Positions 11,006-23,954 are shown, counted from the stretch's first letter. The stretch is DNA of 64,000 nucleotides from Isoperla grammatica (GCA_945910005.1 OX246740.1:2976736-3040735); one strand, 5' to 3'. Notes: generated by a model from the sequence alone, not told the origin. Translations and numbers: made by a program.

Positions 11006-12254
11006 TTAATGTATGTTAACATGCTTTAAAATTGTCTCAAAAGACAGAAATATATATCATCTCCATAAAGATTTATGTTATTTCTCATGAGTGTTCTTTG
11101 TTCGAATAGATATTTCCGTTTTTCAAAACTTCTTATATATGTAATGTTGTAACACACCTTTCCAATAAAATAAGAACATTAAATAAATGGAAATATTCAT
11201 TGGATCAAAGACACATTAAAAAGGTATACTTTGTGAGAATTCTAAATCAATTTTGGACAAATCAATTTGGCTGGACGTTCAGTATTACACCTAAAACCTT
11301 GCTTACAAATGCAATTGCAAGGAAACCTAGTTTACTTCTCCAAGGAAATATTGGCGCTTAATAAACTAGATTGTCAAGAAATTTTGCTCTATATACTGAC
11401 CGTTAACCTTATAGTCAAGTGTTTGTACAGAACATGTGCTGCCCGCCCTGAGCATCTTACTAACGCATAAATGTCACTTGAAGTCCTCGCTGCATTTTGT
11501 CCCAATAGAACAGCGTTAATCCGTTACCTTAAAGCAGATTGTTATTACAAGGTCTTGTTGCTAAATAAGAAGTTCATCGGTAATTAATTAAAATAAGTAA
11601 CGTAACTTGTCTCAAATTAAGGTTTTGGTATAGTGAATGTTTTAAGAAAGTAAATTTATTGGTAATTTCAAAAGACAAGAATACCAGTTTCTCCCACTAG
11701 AGCCACCGGTTTTGATATAACGCCCAGCTCTCCCCCCCCCCCCTTAAACCACACTCTTGTCCGACCCTCCCACATTATCTGACAGGTTCTGATCAGTCCT
11801 GTTTGACCATTCCGTGACAAACTCGGCAACCGTTCACATCTGTTGAAATGTTTACTAATTAGGTAGACAACTGCGCTTTAGTTAGTCAGTTAGTTAGTTA
11901 GTTAGTTAGTTAGTAGTTCATTTTGGGGCTTAAAGTCACAAACAATTGTTGTTATTATTTTAAAAAATTGTGATATAACTGCACAGTGCTTTTATGTACG
12001 AGCAATTTACCCTTGACGCAAGCAAGGTCATCAGTTGAGTTAGCAAGAACAGTGTATGAGGTCAACTCCAAATTTTCCCGGCCAATGGTGTGCCTTGTTA
12101 AGAAATAAAGTGAGAGAAATTTTTTGGGTGGCTAAATAAGAAAATTGTTGTTCTTTAGTTCAGTAATATATTTTAATTCCATCGCGTTTAACGTTTTTTG
12201 AAATGTGGACAAAATAAATCTTGTTCAAAAGTAAATTGAAACAGTTCTAGATCC
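11006..12254. other. gene-free stretch with short simple repeats
   Basis: AT-rich DNA with a C12 run at 11732-11743 and about eight GTTA units at 11880-11913. No gene is recognised. Confidence 0.5.
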
Positions 12255-12606
12255 AGCGACACACGAGAAACATGTTTTGAAAACAAGTTTTAAAAACTTA
12301 TTTTGTTTCATTACTTTATCTTGGTGTGTTGTCTAAGCTTCCAAGTTGATGACGGACTTAAAACATTTTCCAAAGCAAAAACGTTTTTCTAGAAACATTT
12401 CCAAATCACTCCAAACAATTCCATAGCAACCGTGTAAGCGCAGAAAACATTTTTCGGACATATTTTCATTTTCGCAGCATTATCTCTAGGCAATAAGTGA
12501 GACATTTTAATCACGTGATGGCTCCAATACTGAAAACATTGTCCGTGCAGCAGCAAAGAAATTTATATTTTCAAAACTTTTTCAAAACTATTTCCCGTGT
12601 GTCGCT
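12255..12606. mobile_element. MITE, 352 bp, AGCGACACACG ends
   Basis: The left end AGCGACACACGAGAAA is matched by TTTCCCGTGTGTCGCT at the right. Subterminal TTTTGAAAACAAGTTTT and TTTTCAAAACT strings extend the symmetry. No transposase frame or clear target duplication is visible. Confidence 0.7.
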
Positions 12607-13626
12607 TGCTTAAAACACAATCGAAAATATTACTTTGAAAACATTTTTCAAGAGATGCACAGCAATAAATATTACGTCTCAAGCACATTTTTTTTATTTC
12701 CAGTGCACTGAAAGCACCGCTCAACGATGGAAACTGTATATGAGTGCACTTTTCTACTATAAGTGTTTTTTCGTCGTGATATGTTTGTTTCTTCGTTCTG
12801 TGAATTTTGTTGTTACCTTTTTTATAACTTTGTAACGGCAAAGGAAATATTCATGCTACAAGTAAAAAAAAAAGTAAATAGTTTAGCATATCACAACGTA
12901 AAAATACTCGTAGAACAACCATGGGCAAATTCATTTCCGTCATTGAACGGTATGTGCTTACAATGCATGAGTGTGAAATGTTGTGCTATAATTAGCAGGT
13001 TATTTTAACACAGCCTATGATTGAAAGAACCAATTTTGTTGTTCGATTTAGCTTAAGTAAGTACATATTTTCATTCATATATATTTTAATATTGGCTTCT
13101 GCAGAAAATTTGACAGATGGGTGCAGAGCAATCTTTAAAATATATAACGGTACGATGACCCTACAGTACCATGGGGGGGGGGGGCGAACGAGGGGTATTC
13201 CTATACTCTGTAAAACAATAACATTTTTTTTTTTCATTCTTGCCATGCTCTAAGATGAGGGACAACTACTATATCAGCAAGAAGTTTCGGACATGGTTTG
13301 GTCCTTGGGGGGGGGGGGGGGGGGGAGGAGTAGCAGCATAGTAGGAGCAATAATATAAAAGCACAGTATGCGTTTGATAGTGGTTTATTTTTAAAGCGTT
13401 ATGTAAGCTGGCCACCACTGCCAGTACATAGACAACCTTGTACCGCATTGAATGCCAGACAGAAAGACATGCTCATCGCCCGCTGTGAACAATTGGCGGG
13501 CAATAACACACGCATACATTTTGCTTTTTGATTGACAAGAAAGGATTATTTTATTAATATTTAGAATTCTTCATTCAACGGTTGTGAACGCTGACATCTG
13601 CTGCAAACTAACGATGTCAACTTTAT
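12607..13626. other. gene-free stretch with G runs
   Basis: AT-rich DNA with G12 at 13173-13184 and G19 at 13307-13325. Overlapping frames of 66-92 aa on both strands (12563-13253) lack motifs and are treated as chance. Confidence 0.5.
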
Positions 13627-13692
13627 CTCCGTCTAGCGGTTGCTCGTCGAACTCCCAAGTTCTCGAGTTCGACGAGCCTCCGCTAGGCGGAG
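13627..13692. repeat. strong hairpin
   Basis: CTCCGTCTAGCGGTTGCTCG and its downstream partner CGAGCCTCCGCTAGGCGGAG form a stem of about 28 bp around a 9-nt centre (CCAAGTTCT). The motif CGAACTC...GCTCGTCG returns inverted at 15493-15544, so this is a transposon end present as two head-to-head copies. Confidence 0.7.
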
Positions 13693-15545
13693 ATCAAGCA
13701 GACCTTGGTAAACTTATCTGATATTATTATTGTTTAGTACTGTTGGTAATAATACCAAAGCCAAAATCCTACCAAGGTCTACTTCATTTCCTAGAGCAAA
13801 AATGGCGACCAACAAAGACCCGGTATTATGAACTTCGGATACATATTTAGAATGCTACTAACTTGTTTTCACCATGCCAACAACCAACGGTAACCTAGTT
13901 TTTTCCAAGATGAAACACCTTCTTGCTAAATATTTATATTTTATTAATTAATTTATTTAATTACTTACTTACTTACAAAGAGCGTCTCGGGTAGCTGTTC
14001 AATTGCATCGATAATCATATAGAAAACTGAATTGATTATCGATCGATCGTAAAATAATCGCGGGATCGGTATAAAGATTATCGAACGGCAGCCCTGGTTT
14101 CTACACTGGACCGGTCTGACAGGCAAGAAATGTTGTACGCGTTGATTATGTAATAATAATTAGTCGCGCAACCAGACACAACAAGAATGTGTTCATCGCT
14201 TGTGTCAACTCGTCGTTCTGAATATCTGGTAATGCGGAAAAACGAGGGTGTATTTCGACTTAAATGAATTATTGTTTAATAACATGTTATGCGTTTTATT
14301 GCCCAGATGCACAGTCAACTGTAAAGTCAAGTATAGGATTGGTTGCTGTGGAATTGTTTTATATTACATGCTATTTTCCATAAGAAAAACATAGGTCTAC
14401 TACATAATAGCATCAATAGATAAATTCTGGTCAGTTTTGGTTCCAGCGCTCGCAAACAATGGAACAATGGTTGCTCGTACTGTTGCTTCGTTGTTCCTGT
14501 TTAGCGACACGATACTATTTCAGCGGGAGTGAAAACAAACCACTCCCCCCTCTTGTGTCATCAGGTTCCCTTTCCCCACTCGGCTCCGAAACTGGTAGCC
14601 CACTTAACTGGTATATAAATCTATCAAGGATAACCAATAAAACCATTGATCTTTATCAATCCACGATCTTTAATTATATTCAATTCAAATAACACGTGTC
14701 TCATTTTGATAATGAGTCGGTTTTGTTATTTATCGTTGCTATTGGATGATTAAAGGGATTCCGTGTGATAGTAGTGAAGCGAGCGTTGCCATCACAAATA
14801 TGTTCAGTATGTTCCTCATTTGGCGCATTTAAAAGGGAACACGTGTATGAAAATTTTAAACGATTTTTAAATACCTTGTCTCTCTTTTAATAATGTTGTG
14901 TCTTTGAATTTTGAAAAACGGATCAGTCTATGCATCAAAATAGTTGGTTTAGTAACGAGAAATAAAAGGGCGCGAAAAACGAGCCGCCGCCATGTAGAGT
15001 GGATTTGACGTCATGGTTTGTGTCTGTGTACGCTCACCGCCTCAGCGATTGGTCTGTTACGCCACGTCTACAGAATCATTGCGTCACAACCATCTGTACG
15101 CGTTTCAGATCCCCGAGTTTAAACTTCAATAAATGCGACCACATTAAACCTGTTAAAAATTTCCTTTTTACTTGGGACTTGCATTAATAGACTTTTTGTA
15201 TCTGATACTATTAAACTAAGTGTTTGGTTTCACACAAAAAATCGTACGCGTGTTGCCTATTATACTATATTTCCAATGTAACTATTCTCATAAGACCACA
15301 TACCCTTATATACCGCCTCTTTCATGCACGCTGTTTCAACGACTATCAACAGTATCCTGGCGTTCTTTCACAGATTCGTATAAAGGCGGTCTTCCGCTTA
15401 GAAGGGTGCACAAAGGCCACTGTTTTGGAATTTCCAGATAACCAATTAAAGGTAAATTATCAGTATTATTTATCTGTATATAGCTCGTAGGAACCAAGGT
15501 CTACTTGATCTACGCTTAGCGGAGGCTCGTCGAACTCTCAAGTTA
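13655..15545. mobile_element. possible 1.9-kb TIR element
   Basis: The block AGTTCGACGAGCCTCCGCTA (about 13666-13685) followed by GATCAAGCAGACCTTGGT is matched in inverted orientation by ACCAAGGTCTACTTGATC and TAGCGGAGGCTCGTCGAACT at 15493-15538. The interior has no transposase frame. It carries the R2 repeat at 14305-14395 and an R1 piece at 15340-15420. It may instead be two independent short elements facing each other. Confidence 0.4.
14305..14395 (+). repeat. dispersed repeat R2, copy 1
   Basis: AGATGCACAGTCAACTGT through ATTTTCCATAAGAAAAACA resembles 36836-36925, and the complement at 62515-62570 shares the core TGCTATTTTC. Its origin is unknown. Confidence 0.6.
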
Positions 15546-15616
15546 AATAGCTTTTATAAATAGATGTTCGCTGTAGACCATATGTAAACTAATATTTAAA
15601 ATTATTAACCATTGAA

Positions 15617-15852
15617 GTTCGGTTTACACTCTTTCGTAATGTTAAAGTAAAGGATTATAAGCGATAGGACGACAGCTGAAACTATATTGCAACGTGTTAT
15701 AGTTATTTTTAGCCCAGCCAATGAGAAGTGACCTTTTATAAATCCGGCCAATGGTAGCGATGATAGTAAAACAGCTGCAAGATAATCCATGTCTAGGAAC
15801 AAAATCTTATATCTAAAACCTTAAATCTTATGAAATTGTGCAAACCGACCTA
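15617..15852. mobile_element. possible MITE with GGTTTACAC/GGTTTGCAC ends
   Basis: TTCGGTTTACACTCTTTCG on the left resembles the complement of GAAATTGTGCAAACCGACC on the right. The inward match is degenerate. Internal AAACCTTAAATCTTATG links it to the element at 8870. Confidence 0.4.
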
Positions 15853-16848
15853 GCGAAACCGACCATAGCGGAAGTGCCTAAAACGTTGCAACCATGCATC
15901 CATGCACGTAGGTCAACGGCTAACGCGACCAGCTGTGTCAATTGCGCCGAAGGACACATCAATTGCTGTAAGGCAAAATAAAAACATTGTACATTGAAGT
16001 TTTGTTTTGTTTCATACTTGGCCCATTTTCACTTTCTCTCCTTATTGGCTGTTGCTTCGAAGTATCCGCCCAGAGGTGGTGGCGTCGCCTTGATTTAAAA
16101 CGAAATAAGATCACGTTTTTATTTATTTCCTATTCAGTTATAAAATTAACTGAAGATATGTGGTATAACATAAAAAGAAGATGCTGTTATATCAAATAAT
16201 AAGTCCATTCTGAAATCAAATGTAGTTAAACAACGCGTTTCCAAAGTCAAATTGCGAAGTGTTTTATTACACATTTTGAAAAAAAGCCGATCCTTTCTTT
16301 CTCTACCCAATACATTTCTCACAGATGCCATTTTAATTTATACACTAAAATAAGTGTAATAATTCTTATGTTTATGAACAGGGCAGAGGCGTATCGAATA
16401 TAAGCAATTGACTTATTACTACTTCATCTTACATCTGCTTACTGCCTATAGCATGGAAAACCAGAAAGTATTGCTAGCTGAGCTCATTTATTTATGTCGC
16501 GTATGTTTAATAATTGGTTTTTAATAAATCACTTGTTACATTTTTATGGATGGACCCAGGTTCTTCAATCAAATATGGACTATTATAAACATTCCCTAGT
16601 CTACTAGATCAGGCACGTACATCAACTTTGATTTAGGTGCGGGGAAGGGGAGTCACGAATATAAAGACACATTTTTCAAAAGATTTGGTCATAGGAAATC
16701 AGGTACATTTGTAGAAACATTTGGCACGCTGTTTACTGTAGTTGATTAGTACTATTCTATAACCACATATATTTCAAAACTCAGGATCTCATCTAATAAA
16801 AACTGGTGCTCGTATCGCATCTCAGGTTAGCAGTGCGATAGCAATGCT
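15853..16848. other. gene-free stretch
   Basis: No coding or repeat structure is recognised. Confidence 0.45.
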
Positions 16849-17032
16849 ACAAGGCTTGACAATAACTGTACAAGGCTTGACAATAACTGTAAATAACGTT
16901 AAATAATGCTACAAGGCTTGACAATAACTGTAAATACCTTTAAATAATGCTACAAGGCTTGACAATAACTGTAAATACCGTTAAATAATGCTACAAGGCT
17001 TGACAGTAACTGTAAATACCTTTAAATAATGC
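16849..17032. repeat. tandem repeat, 41-bp unit
   Basis: The start ACAAGGCTTGAC recurs at 16849, 16870, 16911, 16952 and 16993. The last four are exactly 41 bp apart; the first unit is cut to 21 bp. Units vary at a few sites (AACGTT, ACCTTT, ACCGTT). There are no unique spacers, so it is not a CRISPR array. Confidence 0.9.
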
Positions 17033-18266
17033 TCTCGTGACTTTTGACATGGTTTAGTTTGTAACTATGGATTCATAGCCCGATTCTCACAAATAATCAC
17101 ATCGAAGTTAAGACTAGTAGTGGGGGGGAAGATAAGAGGGGTCAGAGAATAGAGTGGGGGGGTCAATTGCCCCCTTTGCCACCCGTTGTTCCGCGCCTTG
17201 TCTAGATAGAAAGTGCCCTGGATGAGAATTCCCAGCATGCACTCATATGCAGGGTGCGTATTTTCAAGGCCCAACCGCACGTCGACAATATACGTAACAT
17301 TTTCCGTTAAATTTATAATATAATCCTAATCTAAAAATCATCATCATCGTATATTTATGGGTTACTGAATTTTCATAATTGATATTTGCTCCTATATAGT
17401 TGTACTGTGTACATCTCGGCAGTACTGGCTTCTTTGATTTTGGATACCGCCTAAAACATGTCTGGCCGTCCCGCCCGTAGTTATGCAGAGTTGCCCGATA
17501 CAGCCACGAACAAGGCAGTTCTATTCTGTGAGCCAGAGAATGTGCGACCAACTCGATAAATAACAGCGCTGCTACTGGGTCGTTTAGTTAATCTCAAAGA
17601 CATGCACTCGTTTGGTAACAGCGATGTAGGGACAACCAAATAATCATTCAAATAGGGTCCGCGCACATGTCCCACCTACACCTTTATGTTAATTTAAAGA
17701 CGCTGCCTTGTCTCGGTTTTAGAAATAAGTTATTTGCGCCATCGTAGATGCAACACCACGATACAATAATATTCTTGTGAGACAAGGAAGAATATCGTTA
17801 GACCATGGATCATGGTCATACAGAGCTCAGATACTTATTGGAAACACTGGGATATGACGGATTCTTGTTTTAACATCCTTCTTCAAGACCAAATACAAAG
17901 TTTGAATGTAAGGTAAATAATGTTCTGAAGTGTGCTTATGACTTATGGTGAGCTACTATCCTTGCAGTAAGACATTGTTTCGGGTACGAACACAAATGTC
18001 AAGTACTTCCATGTGTTAACCTTATCTAACTCTACTTCAAACTAATTAAATGTGTCATAGTTAATATTATTTCCTTCAAAGCAAGCTGTAGAAGTGTAAA
18101 TGGTAGGCCTATCTGTGTAATGTTTATAATTGTTACTTATAATATTATATTTGGGTAGTGGGCAACAGTTTCCAAGACTTTTAAAAATAATCAAGCTCAG
18201 AATATGTCTCTAATGGAGATAATTCTTCGTGGCGGGAATATAGAACCGATACTTGGCAATTGTTAC
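17033..18266. other. gene-free stretch
   Basis: No gene or repeat boundary recognised. A minus frame of 95 aa at 17264-17551 has no known motif. Confidence 0.45.
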
Positions 18267-18507
18267 AAGCCCTACAAACTGTTAAGCTATCATAAGCGCT
18301 ATAACTATTTCGCTATCCAAGGCCCTACAAACTGTTTACCTATCTTAAGCGCTATAACTGTTTAGCTATCCTAGGCCCTACAAACATCCCAGGCCCCACA
18401 ATCTGTTTAACAATCTCAAGCGCTATAACTGTTTAGCTATCCGAGGCCTTACTAACTGTTTAGCTATCTCAAGCGCTTCTAACTGTTTAGCTATCCCAAG
18501 CGCTAAT
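18267..18507. repeat. tandem repeat of about 53 bp built from two 26/27-bp halves
   Basis: Alternating half-units of the kind GGCCCTACAAACTGTTT-ACCTATCTTA and AGCGCTATAACTGTTTAGC-TATCC repeat about nine times with substitutions and one shortened unit near 18382. The shared CTGTTTAGCTATC core shows that the two halves derive from one ancestral monomer. Confidence 0.8.
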
Positions 18508-19395
18508 GTACATGATTTGGTAACACCTCAGAGATAGGTGAATACAAAACTTCTAAATCTATTCCTAAACAATAATTTTTTGCATTCGAAGATATTTATC
18601 TTTCTTTAATTGGCTAACATGAGAAACCATTTAAGTCAGTTATAAGAAACCTAGACATAAAACTCACTATCTCCCATACTTTGATTGGTCGTTAAGTAAT
18701 CCATGTATAACTGCCAACTGGAAAACAAAAAACAATCTTTTATAGGTAAAACAAAAATAAATAAGTGGTTTGATTATCCCTAAGCTACGCAATAAGACGA
18801 AAAGTGGTATAATACATTTTGATAACGATGACAAATAAAGAACGTGTCCCATGTTGAATACCCTTTAAACAAAATTCCTAAATTCCCATGTATCGTAAAT
18901 ACGAGAAAAATACAAGTTATGTGAAGTAGATTTGAATCTCGACTGAGGAGTCCAGTCAGCTCATTCGGTATTTCGCTCTGGTATTTTATCTGAACACGAG
19001 CTTTGTCACATGAATGTGGTGTACGATTAGCGATATCTCGGGAAGTCGCATAATAAATGTCTACATAGCTAAACCACTCTCGGTATACTAAGCCACCGGT
19101 AGACGGTTTGGGACTATTTTATGACATTAATGTCATCGTTTTGATTAGCTAAATGTCACAAATCTTTATCCTTCTTAGGAATTATTAAACGTAGCAGGCT
19201 AAATAAACACGCGGTAAGCTGACAGCGTACACAATACACAAACACAGTGAATGCATGTTGTTTGGACTCGTGATCAGATACGGACCTCAAGTGTTACAAC
19301 TAGCTTATCATAGCTTTGCTCCATGTGGGCTTCTAGTGTTGTGTTGTGTACCCTCGCAGAAATAAAACTAAAAATATGTTTTCTATTTGCATGTA
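18508..19395. other. gene-free stretch
   Basis: A weak tRNA-like minus-strand string lies near 18925-18990 (GAGATTCAAATCT). It is not enough to call a SINE. Confidence 0.4.
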
Positions 19396-19546
19396 AACAC
19401 TTGTCCCGAGACCTTAGCGATTAGTTCGTCATAGACAAGGGACTCGTGACCAATCAGAGATCTGTATTTGAGATTTGGGCTCACTGGTTGGCCGTGAATC
19501 AGTCTCTATGACGAAAGCATCTGTACATAGGTTGTTTTAAGACAAG
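19396..19546. mobile_element. short palindromic MITE (ACTTGTCCC family)
   Basis: The left part ACTTGTCCCGAGACCTTAG with TCGTCATAGAC is matched inverted by GTCTCTATGACGAAAGC and GTTGTTTTAAGACAAGT. Relatives at 39239, 45072, 46310 and 62128 share the TTTCGTCAC/TGACGAAAGC inner arm and the CCAATCAG.GATC..TATTT centre. Confidence 0.65.
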
Positions 19547-19612
19547 TATACCAGTATTTTGTTTCTTGTAGTTAGAGCCAGTGTTGGGCACAACGCCCTC
19601 TTCAGCCTAATG

Positions 19613-19862
19613 AGTGATGATTGATGAATGATTGTGAGGAAGGGATGAGGGGAAGCCTGATACCGGTACGTAGCCTACTCCTATCGAAAAGTAACAAGGG
19701 GATCATCGACTTTACGTCCCATCCGTCCCATCCATCAAATGCATGTAACTTTGACCAGTCATATAGGTTCCTCCAATAACCTGGACTGCCGAGCAGTTGA
19801 CGAGAAGAACGAGGCTGGTACCCAAGCTTACGAATCCTCCAATCTGCTCTAACCAACAGTAA
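19613..19862 (-). repeat. retroelement 3' end, copy 2
   Basis: Near-identical in layout to 2935-3195, on the same strand, with the tail complement at 19613-19635. The minus strand reads CAGTCCAGGTTATTGGAGG and ACCGGTATCAGGCTTCCCC. Confidence 0.65.
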
Positions 19863-20547
19863 CTGGGCTTGTAGAGTTCAGTCAATAAAAACTCCAGCCT
19901 TATAACCGGGATTTTCTGCGGTGATAGGAGGAATATCCGTGGCCAAAGAGCCTCCCAAGTGATTGCATGGTGCACATGTGAATGCATGGCACACGTTCAG
20001 CAATATTCTTCTCATACCAAGGCTAGGTTAAGCCGTTAGGTTTACCTAGCAGAAAAGTTGAATCCAGCCATTTTATTGGCAAAGGATCGAGGAAAGTTTT
20101 ATAAAATTCAGTATATTATTATCAAATAATGAATTTATGAGATTATACTTTATTGATTGATATTGCGTATACGATGATCATGTTTTAATGTATCACCTGT
20201 ACGTGATATTATGACAGTTCGCCTCGTTCAGGATCGACTGATCAATATCATAGCAAGCAAAACGAGTCACATAGTCGCGCTCTCACTCCCTCTCACACAA
20301 TGTCGTACGATTGCTAGTGGCGCCCCAAGTGTGCAACCACGACAACTACGCCATTGCATCATCTAGATTATAGATACAGATTAATACTCAGATAATCACC
20401 CATCAGTATCACTCATGGAAAATTATGGTTGGTCATGGTTAATCACTCATGGAGTTGACCACTGCAATTGAGGAAACCCACCGTAAACTCCTTGAGTTAC
20501 GGAAGTGCATTCAAAGTACTGGCTACTGGCCTAATAAAGCGAGTAAA
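19863..20547. other. gene-free stretch
   Basis: Nothing supported. Confidence 0.45.
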
Positions 20548-21000
20548 GTCCGTGCACACTTATCCGTCACGCAATGCAGGCGAGCGGAAAGAAAATTTCC
20601 AGATCGAATTAAATACATGTATTTCAATGCGGCCCCGCACACTTGTCGGAAACGAAGCGTCCGGCTGCCGGTCGCTTCGACCTTCCTCGGCCGAGAACCC
20701 CATCGGAAGTCTTCCAATCGGCGCGCTCCGTTCCGTCTAAGTGTGCGACCCCCCACGGAATATCCTTCGTGAATGTTCGCATCATTTCGGCCCAGTTCGG
20801 CGTTTCATCTTCAAACCGAGTGCATACACTGGCTGACATTACGATTGTGGAGGCCACGTGGAAGTTGATGCGCGCGCAACTAGCAGACTTCTTTTCGCTT
20901 CCGTTCGATTCCGACAAGCGTGCGACTGCGCTGCAGCTTCTGTCGTCGGCCGACGACGGGTCGCTTCGCGGCGCTTCGCAACGGGTATATGTGCGCGGAC
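20548..21000 (+). mobile_element. GTCCGCG MITE, copy B (full length, 453 bp)
   Basis: Begins GTCCGTGCACACTTATCCGT and ends TATATGTGCGCGGAC. The terminal motif (CACACTTGTCGGAAACGAAG and its complement) also recurs inside at about 20637-20656 and near 20735-20746. The 190-aa minus frame and 107-121 aa plus frames through this copy are GC-driven and not genes. Confidence 0.8.
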
Positions 21001-21539
21001 TAATGTAGCTGTAGACTGACATTCTCAGAAGAGACGGTCGCTCCACGCGGTCTATTTCAACGGTATATTCGTCGCGGGGTTTCCCGGCACCTGCGTCTTT
21101 TTGTCCACTGCATACAGTAGTAGTAAAATATTTGAGTTGAAGCAAAGAAAGTAGAAGTTTATTATCAAAACAGATTGCAACAATAACTTCCCACAACTTT
21201 CCGACTTTTGTATGGTCTTATTTTTTGCCAAAGGTGAAGAGTTGGCCAGTGCCAAATAATTTACAAATGGCCGTTATATGAATAACATACTATGAAATCC
21301 ATCTTATTGGCTTATAAAAGTAATCGGATTTAGTTGTCATTAAAATGCTTCAAATATTCGCTTGCTTCTAAAAAAAAAAAAAATGGTAAGTAGTTATGTT
21401 ATCCAACCTCGAAATGTTCACACTAAATGCTGCGTCCTTTCATTCACGCCATGACATGGACTGAGCCGTCTAGCTAGCTAGACCCTTGTGTGTGTGTGCG
21501 TGTGCAGGTGCTACGCGCATCATTTAGAAGCCATTTACA

Positions 21540-21797
21540 TAGTTTTATTTTTATTATCTAATATGTTGAATTTCCACTTGATTTGAATTTATTTCATCTC
21601 TCAATTATTTTTTCTTGTTCTTGATTTTTATTTTATATAGTTCAGTAGTTTGTTTTGTTTTTGTTGTTATTGTTATTTATGATTCCATTATTATTAATTG
21701 TTTGCAAAGCCTAGTTTTATTTAAGGTCCTCCTTTGTATATCAGTTTTTATAACTGAATAGGATAGACATTAAATTTATAAATAAATAAATAAATAA
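21540..21797 (+). repeat. possible LINE 3' end with AAAT tail
   Basis: A T-rich region ends in (TAAA)n at 21777-21797, the form of many Jockey/CR1-type LINE tails. No coding remnant is visible. Confidence 0.25.
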
Positions 21798-21821
21798 CAT
21801 TGGTATTGTGATATTGTACGA

Positions 21822-22460
21822 TATAGGGTGTATTCACGTGACGTCACTACGGCCATATTCAAGGCCTATATGTATATTGACGTTTGAACTGTCATTAAAA
21901 GACAAATTAAATTTAGTATAAACAAGTATATCCCCCCTCCCCCCCCCTCCCACCCCGATAAAGGTTAAGAATATCTAGAGCTTATACATATTCCAAAGAG
22001 ACTTTACCTCTGTTTGAGCACCCGAATTAGTGAATTTAATTTATATGTTAAACGTAATTATATACCAGCGTTAGTTTAAGAGATTTCCCAACTCTTTAGA
22101 ATATCGTAAGCATGCTTACGCGTAACCCACTCAGTAGCTTTCATATCAAGTGAGCTGACACTTGAAATTAGCTAGAAATCATAAGACCAGGTATTATTTT
22201 AAAATCGACTAGAACAAGTGAATCCATCAATAAACCATGCCAGAAGGCTCTACTCATACAATGCGCATGACGGCCATATTGGGTGCCAAAATGGATCATG
22301 ATATTGGTAGCGCATTGTTACAATGTTTCAGCTGGTATTTGGTTGAACTTGAACTGTCCTCTATTTGGTTTGCTATTATTACTCAAAAGCAACGTCAAGA
22401 AACTCCCTTGTCTTAGAGTTTTTTCAACAGAATTCGCCACGGGATACCTGCTTGTTATTC
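21822..22460. mobile_element. two partial copies of the TATAGGGTGTATTCACG MITE
   Basis: 21822-21960 matches the complement of the right end of the intact element at 61756-62132 (TATAGGGTGTATTCACGTG, CGGCCATATT, then TATATCCCCC). Here the CCCCC block is enlarged to a C-rich run of about 25 bases. 22255-22420 matches the left half in forward orientation (GCGCATGACGGCCATATTGG, TGTTTCAGCTGG). These are two damaged copies rather than one element. Confidence 0.6.
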
Positions 22461-23359
22461 TCCACGCTTGGAATGTGCCTAAACAACGCCTGCCAACAGT
22501 CGCGAGTCGATAGTATCACTACAATATCGGAGGCAGAGCAAGATATGCAACTCGACTTGGTTGTATTTGTCACATACGTCACTTATCCGTTACATTATCT
22601 ATGACGATACCACGTGACAAAACTACACTATACTATTACGAAAGATTGCTGGATATGACGAGGCAACTATACGTACTAATCAGTGAGTCACACGATGAAT
22701 TATGTTCCTTTGATAACCAGTATCAGAACATGTTCTATCTCAGTGAGAGAATTAAGGTGTCACTACAGCAAGGACTATGGCCCGCTAGAGGGGTAAGGGG
22801 AAAAGTAGCATAGTTTGCCCTAGTTCGTAATAAAACAGTCATAACTTCGGCAATAATAATCGTACGAAAACGATTTATGACTTTTTGAAAACCCCAAAGA
22901 CTCCGCTTTAATATTAGAACTTGCTTGTTATTATTGTTTAAAGCAGGACTACAATATTTGTATTTTAATAATTATGTGCAAAATTGACTTTGCCCAGATT
23001 ATTATGTGCAAATATCATTTCAGAAATTTCAATTGAACGTTTTTGAATAAAACACGCAGTACTTAACGCCACAGCATACATATATTTTGATTTTTTAACT
23101 TTTAAATATGATTAAAAAAATATTATAATTTTATTTTTTAATTGTATATTTCTATTAAACGTTATAAAAATTTTACAAACTAACTTTGTTGTTGCATACT
23201 ATTCAACGCAGTAAGTGTAATGCTTTTTAAATTTTGATGATATCTATAACCGTTCTTGAGCAAAGTTGGGCAAAAGTTTACAAACATTGTAAAAGAGAAG
23301 TCACCCGACAACGAGCGATTTGTGCAGTCAGCGGTAGCTTCTGAAACTCAATGACGCTT
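22461..23359. other. repeat-like but unassigned
   Basis: 22430-22670 shares short blocks with 61640-61740 and 62600-62710 (TTGGAATGTGC, AGATATGCAACT, TCTATGACGA, GAGGCAACTATAC), so it is a dispersed repeat of unknown type. The rest is AT-rich and featureless. Confidence 0.45.
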
Positions 23360-23429
23360 TATCAGTGACTGACGGGTGGGAGAAGGACGGCTCGTCGTGG
23401 GCCGGTTGAGGGGAAGGACGAAATCACAG

Positions 23430-23620
23430 ATAACGGATTCTTGTTATCTGTGACGGAATGCGATATCACACACAATGAATGGTTACTGATGAAATGGTTT
23501 CGCGTTAGTACTCGACTCAATTTTGGGAGGTCGCTGGTTCGATTTCCATCACCGGCGATCCTGGCTCTAGTTTTCCAGAGAGTTTTCTCAGACGTAAGAC
23601 GAATGATGGTGTTCATAACT
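23430..23620 (+). repeat. tRNA-derived SINE candidate
   Basis: A tRNA-like stretch GGTTTCGCGTTAGTACTCGA is followed by a B-box-like GGTTCGATTTCC at about 23537-23548. The anticodon region is not that of a functional tRNA. Confidence 0.5.
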
Positions 23621-23954
23621 AAAACAGCCCTAATTCCTTCCCAACTATTCCTCGAACTGCCGAAGAAGCCCTACGTCCTACTAATAAAAGCTTTCCCTAT
23701 ATCGGTGTCAGATAGGGTCGAGTATATAATCAAAATATAATAATATAGTGTAATAGTAATGTAAGTAACTCAAATATATGCAGAAATAAGCAACTCATAT
23801 GTTTTAACTATGGATTTAAATATTCAAATCATCGCAAACGGTGAATTTGGAGTCATGACCTCCGAACATTTATTTTCCAGTTTTATTGATCTCAAATGTA
23901 TGTATAGTGTTCCGAGACAATTGATTAAATCTACATTTATCTAATCTCTTACGT

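Noticed and set aside
16849..18507. Possible CRISPR-like arrays
   Set aside because: Units are directly abutting tandem repeats without unique spacers, in a eukaryotic context.
20624..21196. 190-aa minus-strand open frame, the longest in the window
   Set aside because: It lies mostly inside GTCCGCG MITE copy B; the frame is not kept in copies A and C and has no recognised domain.
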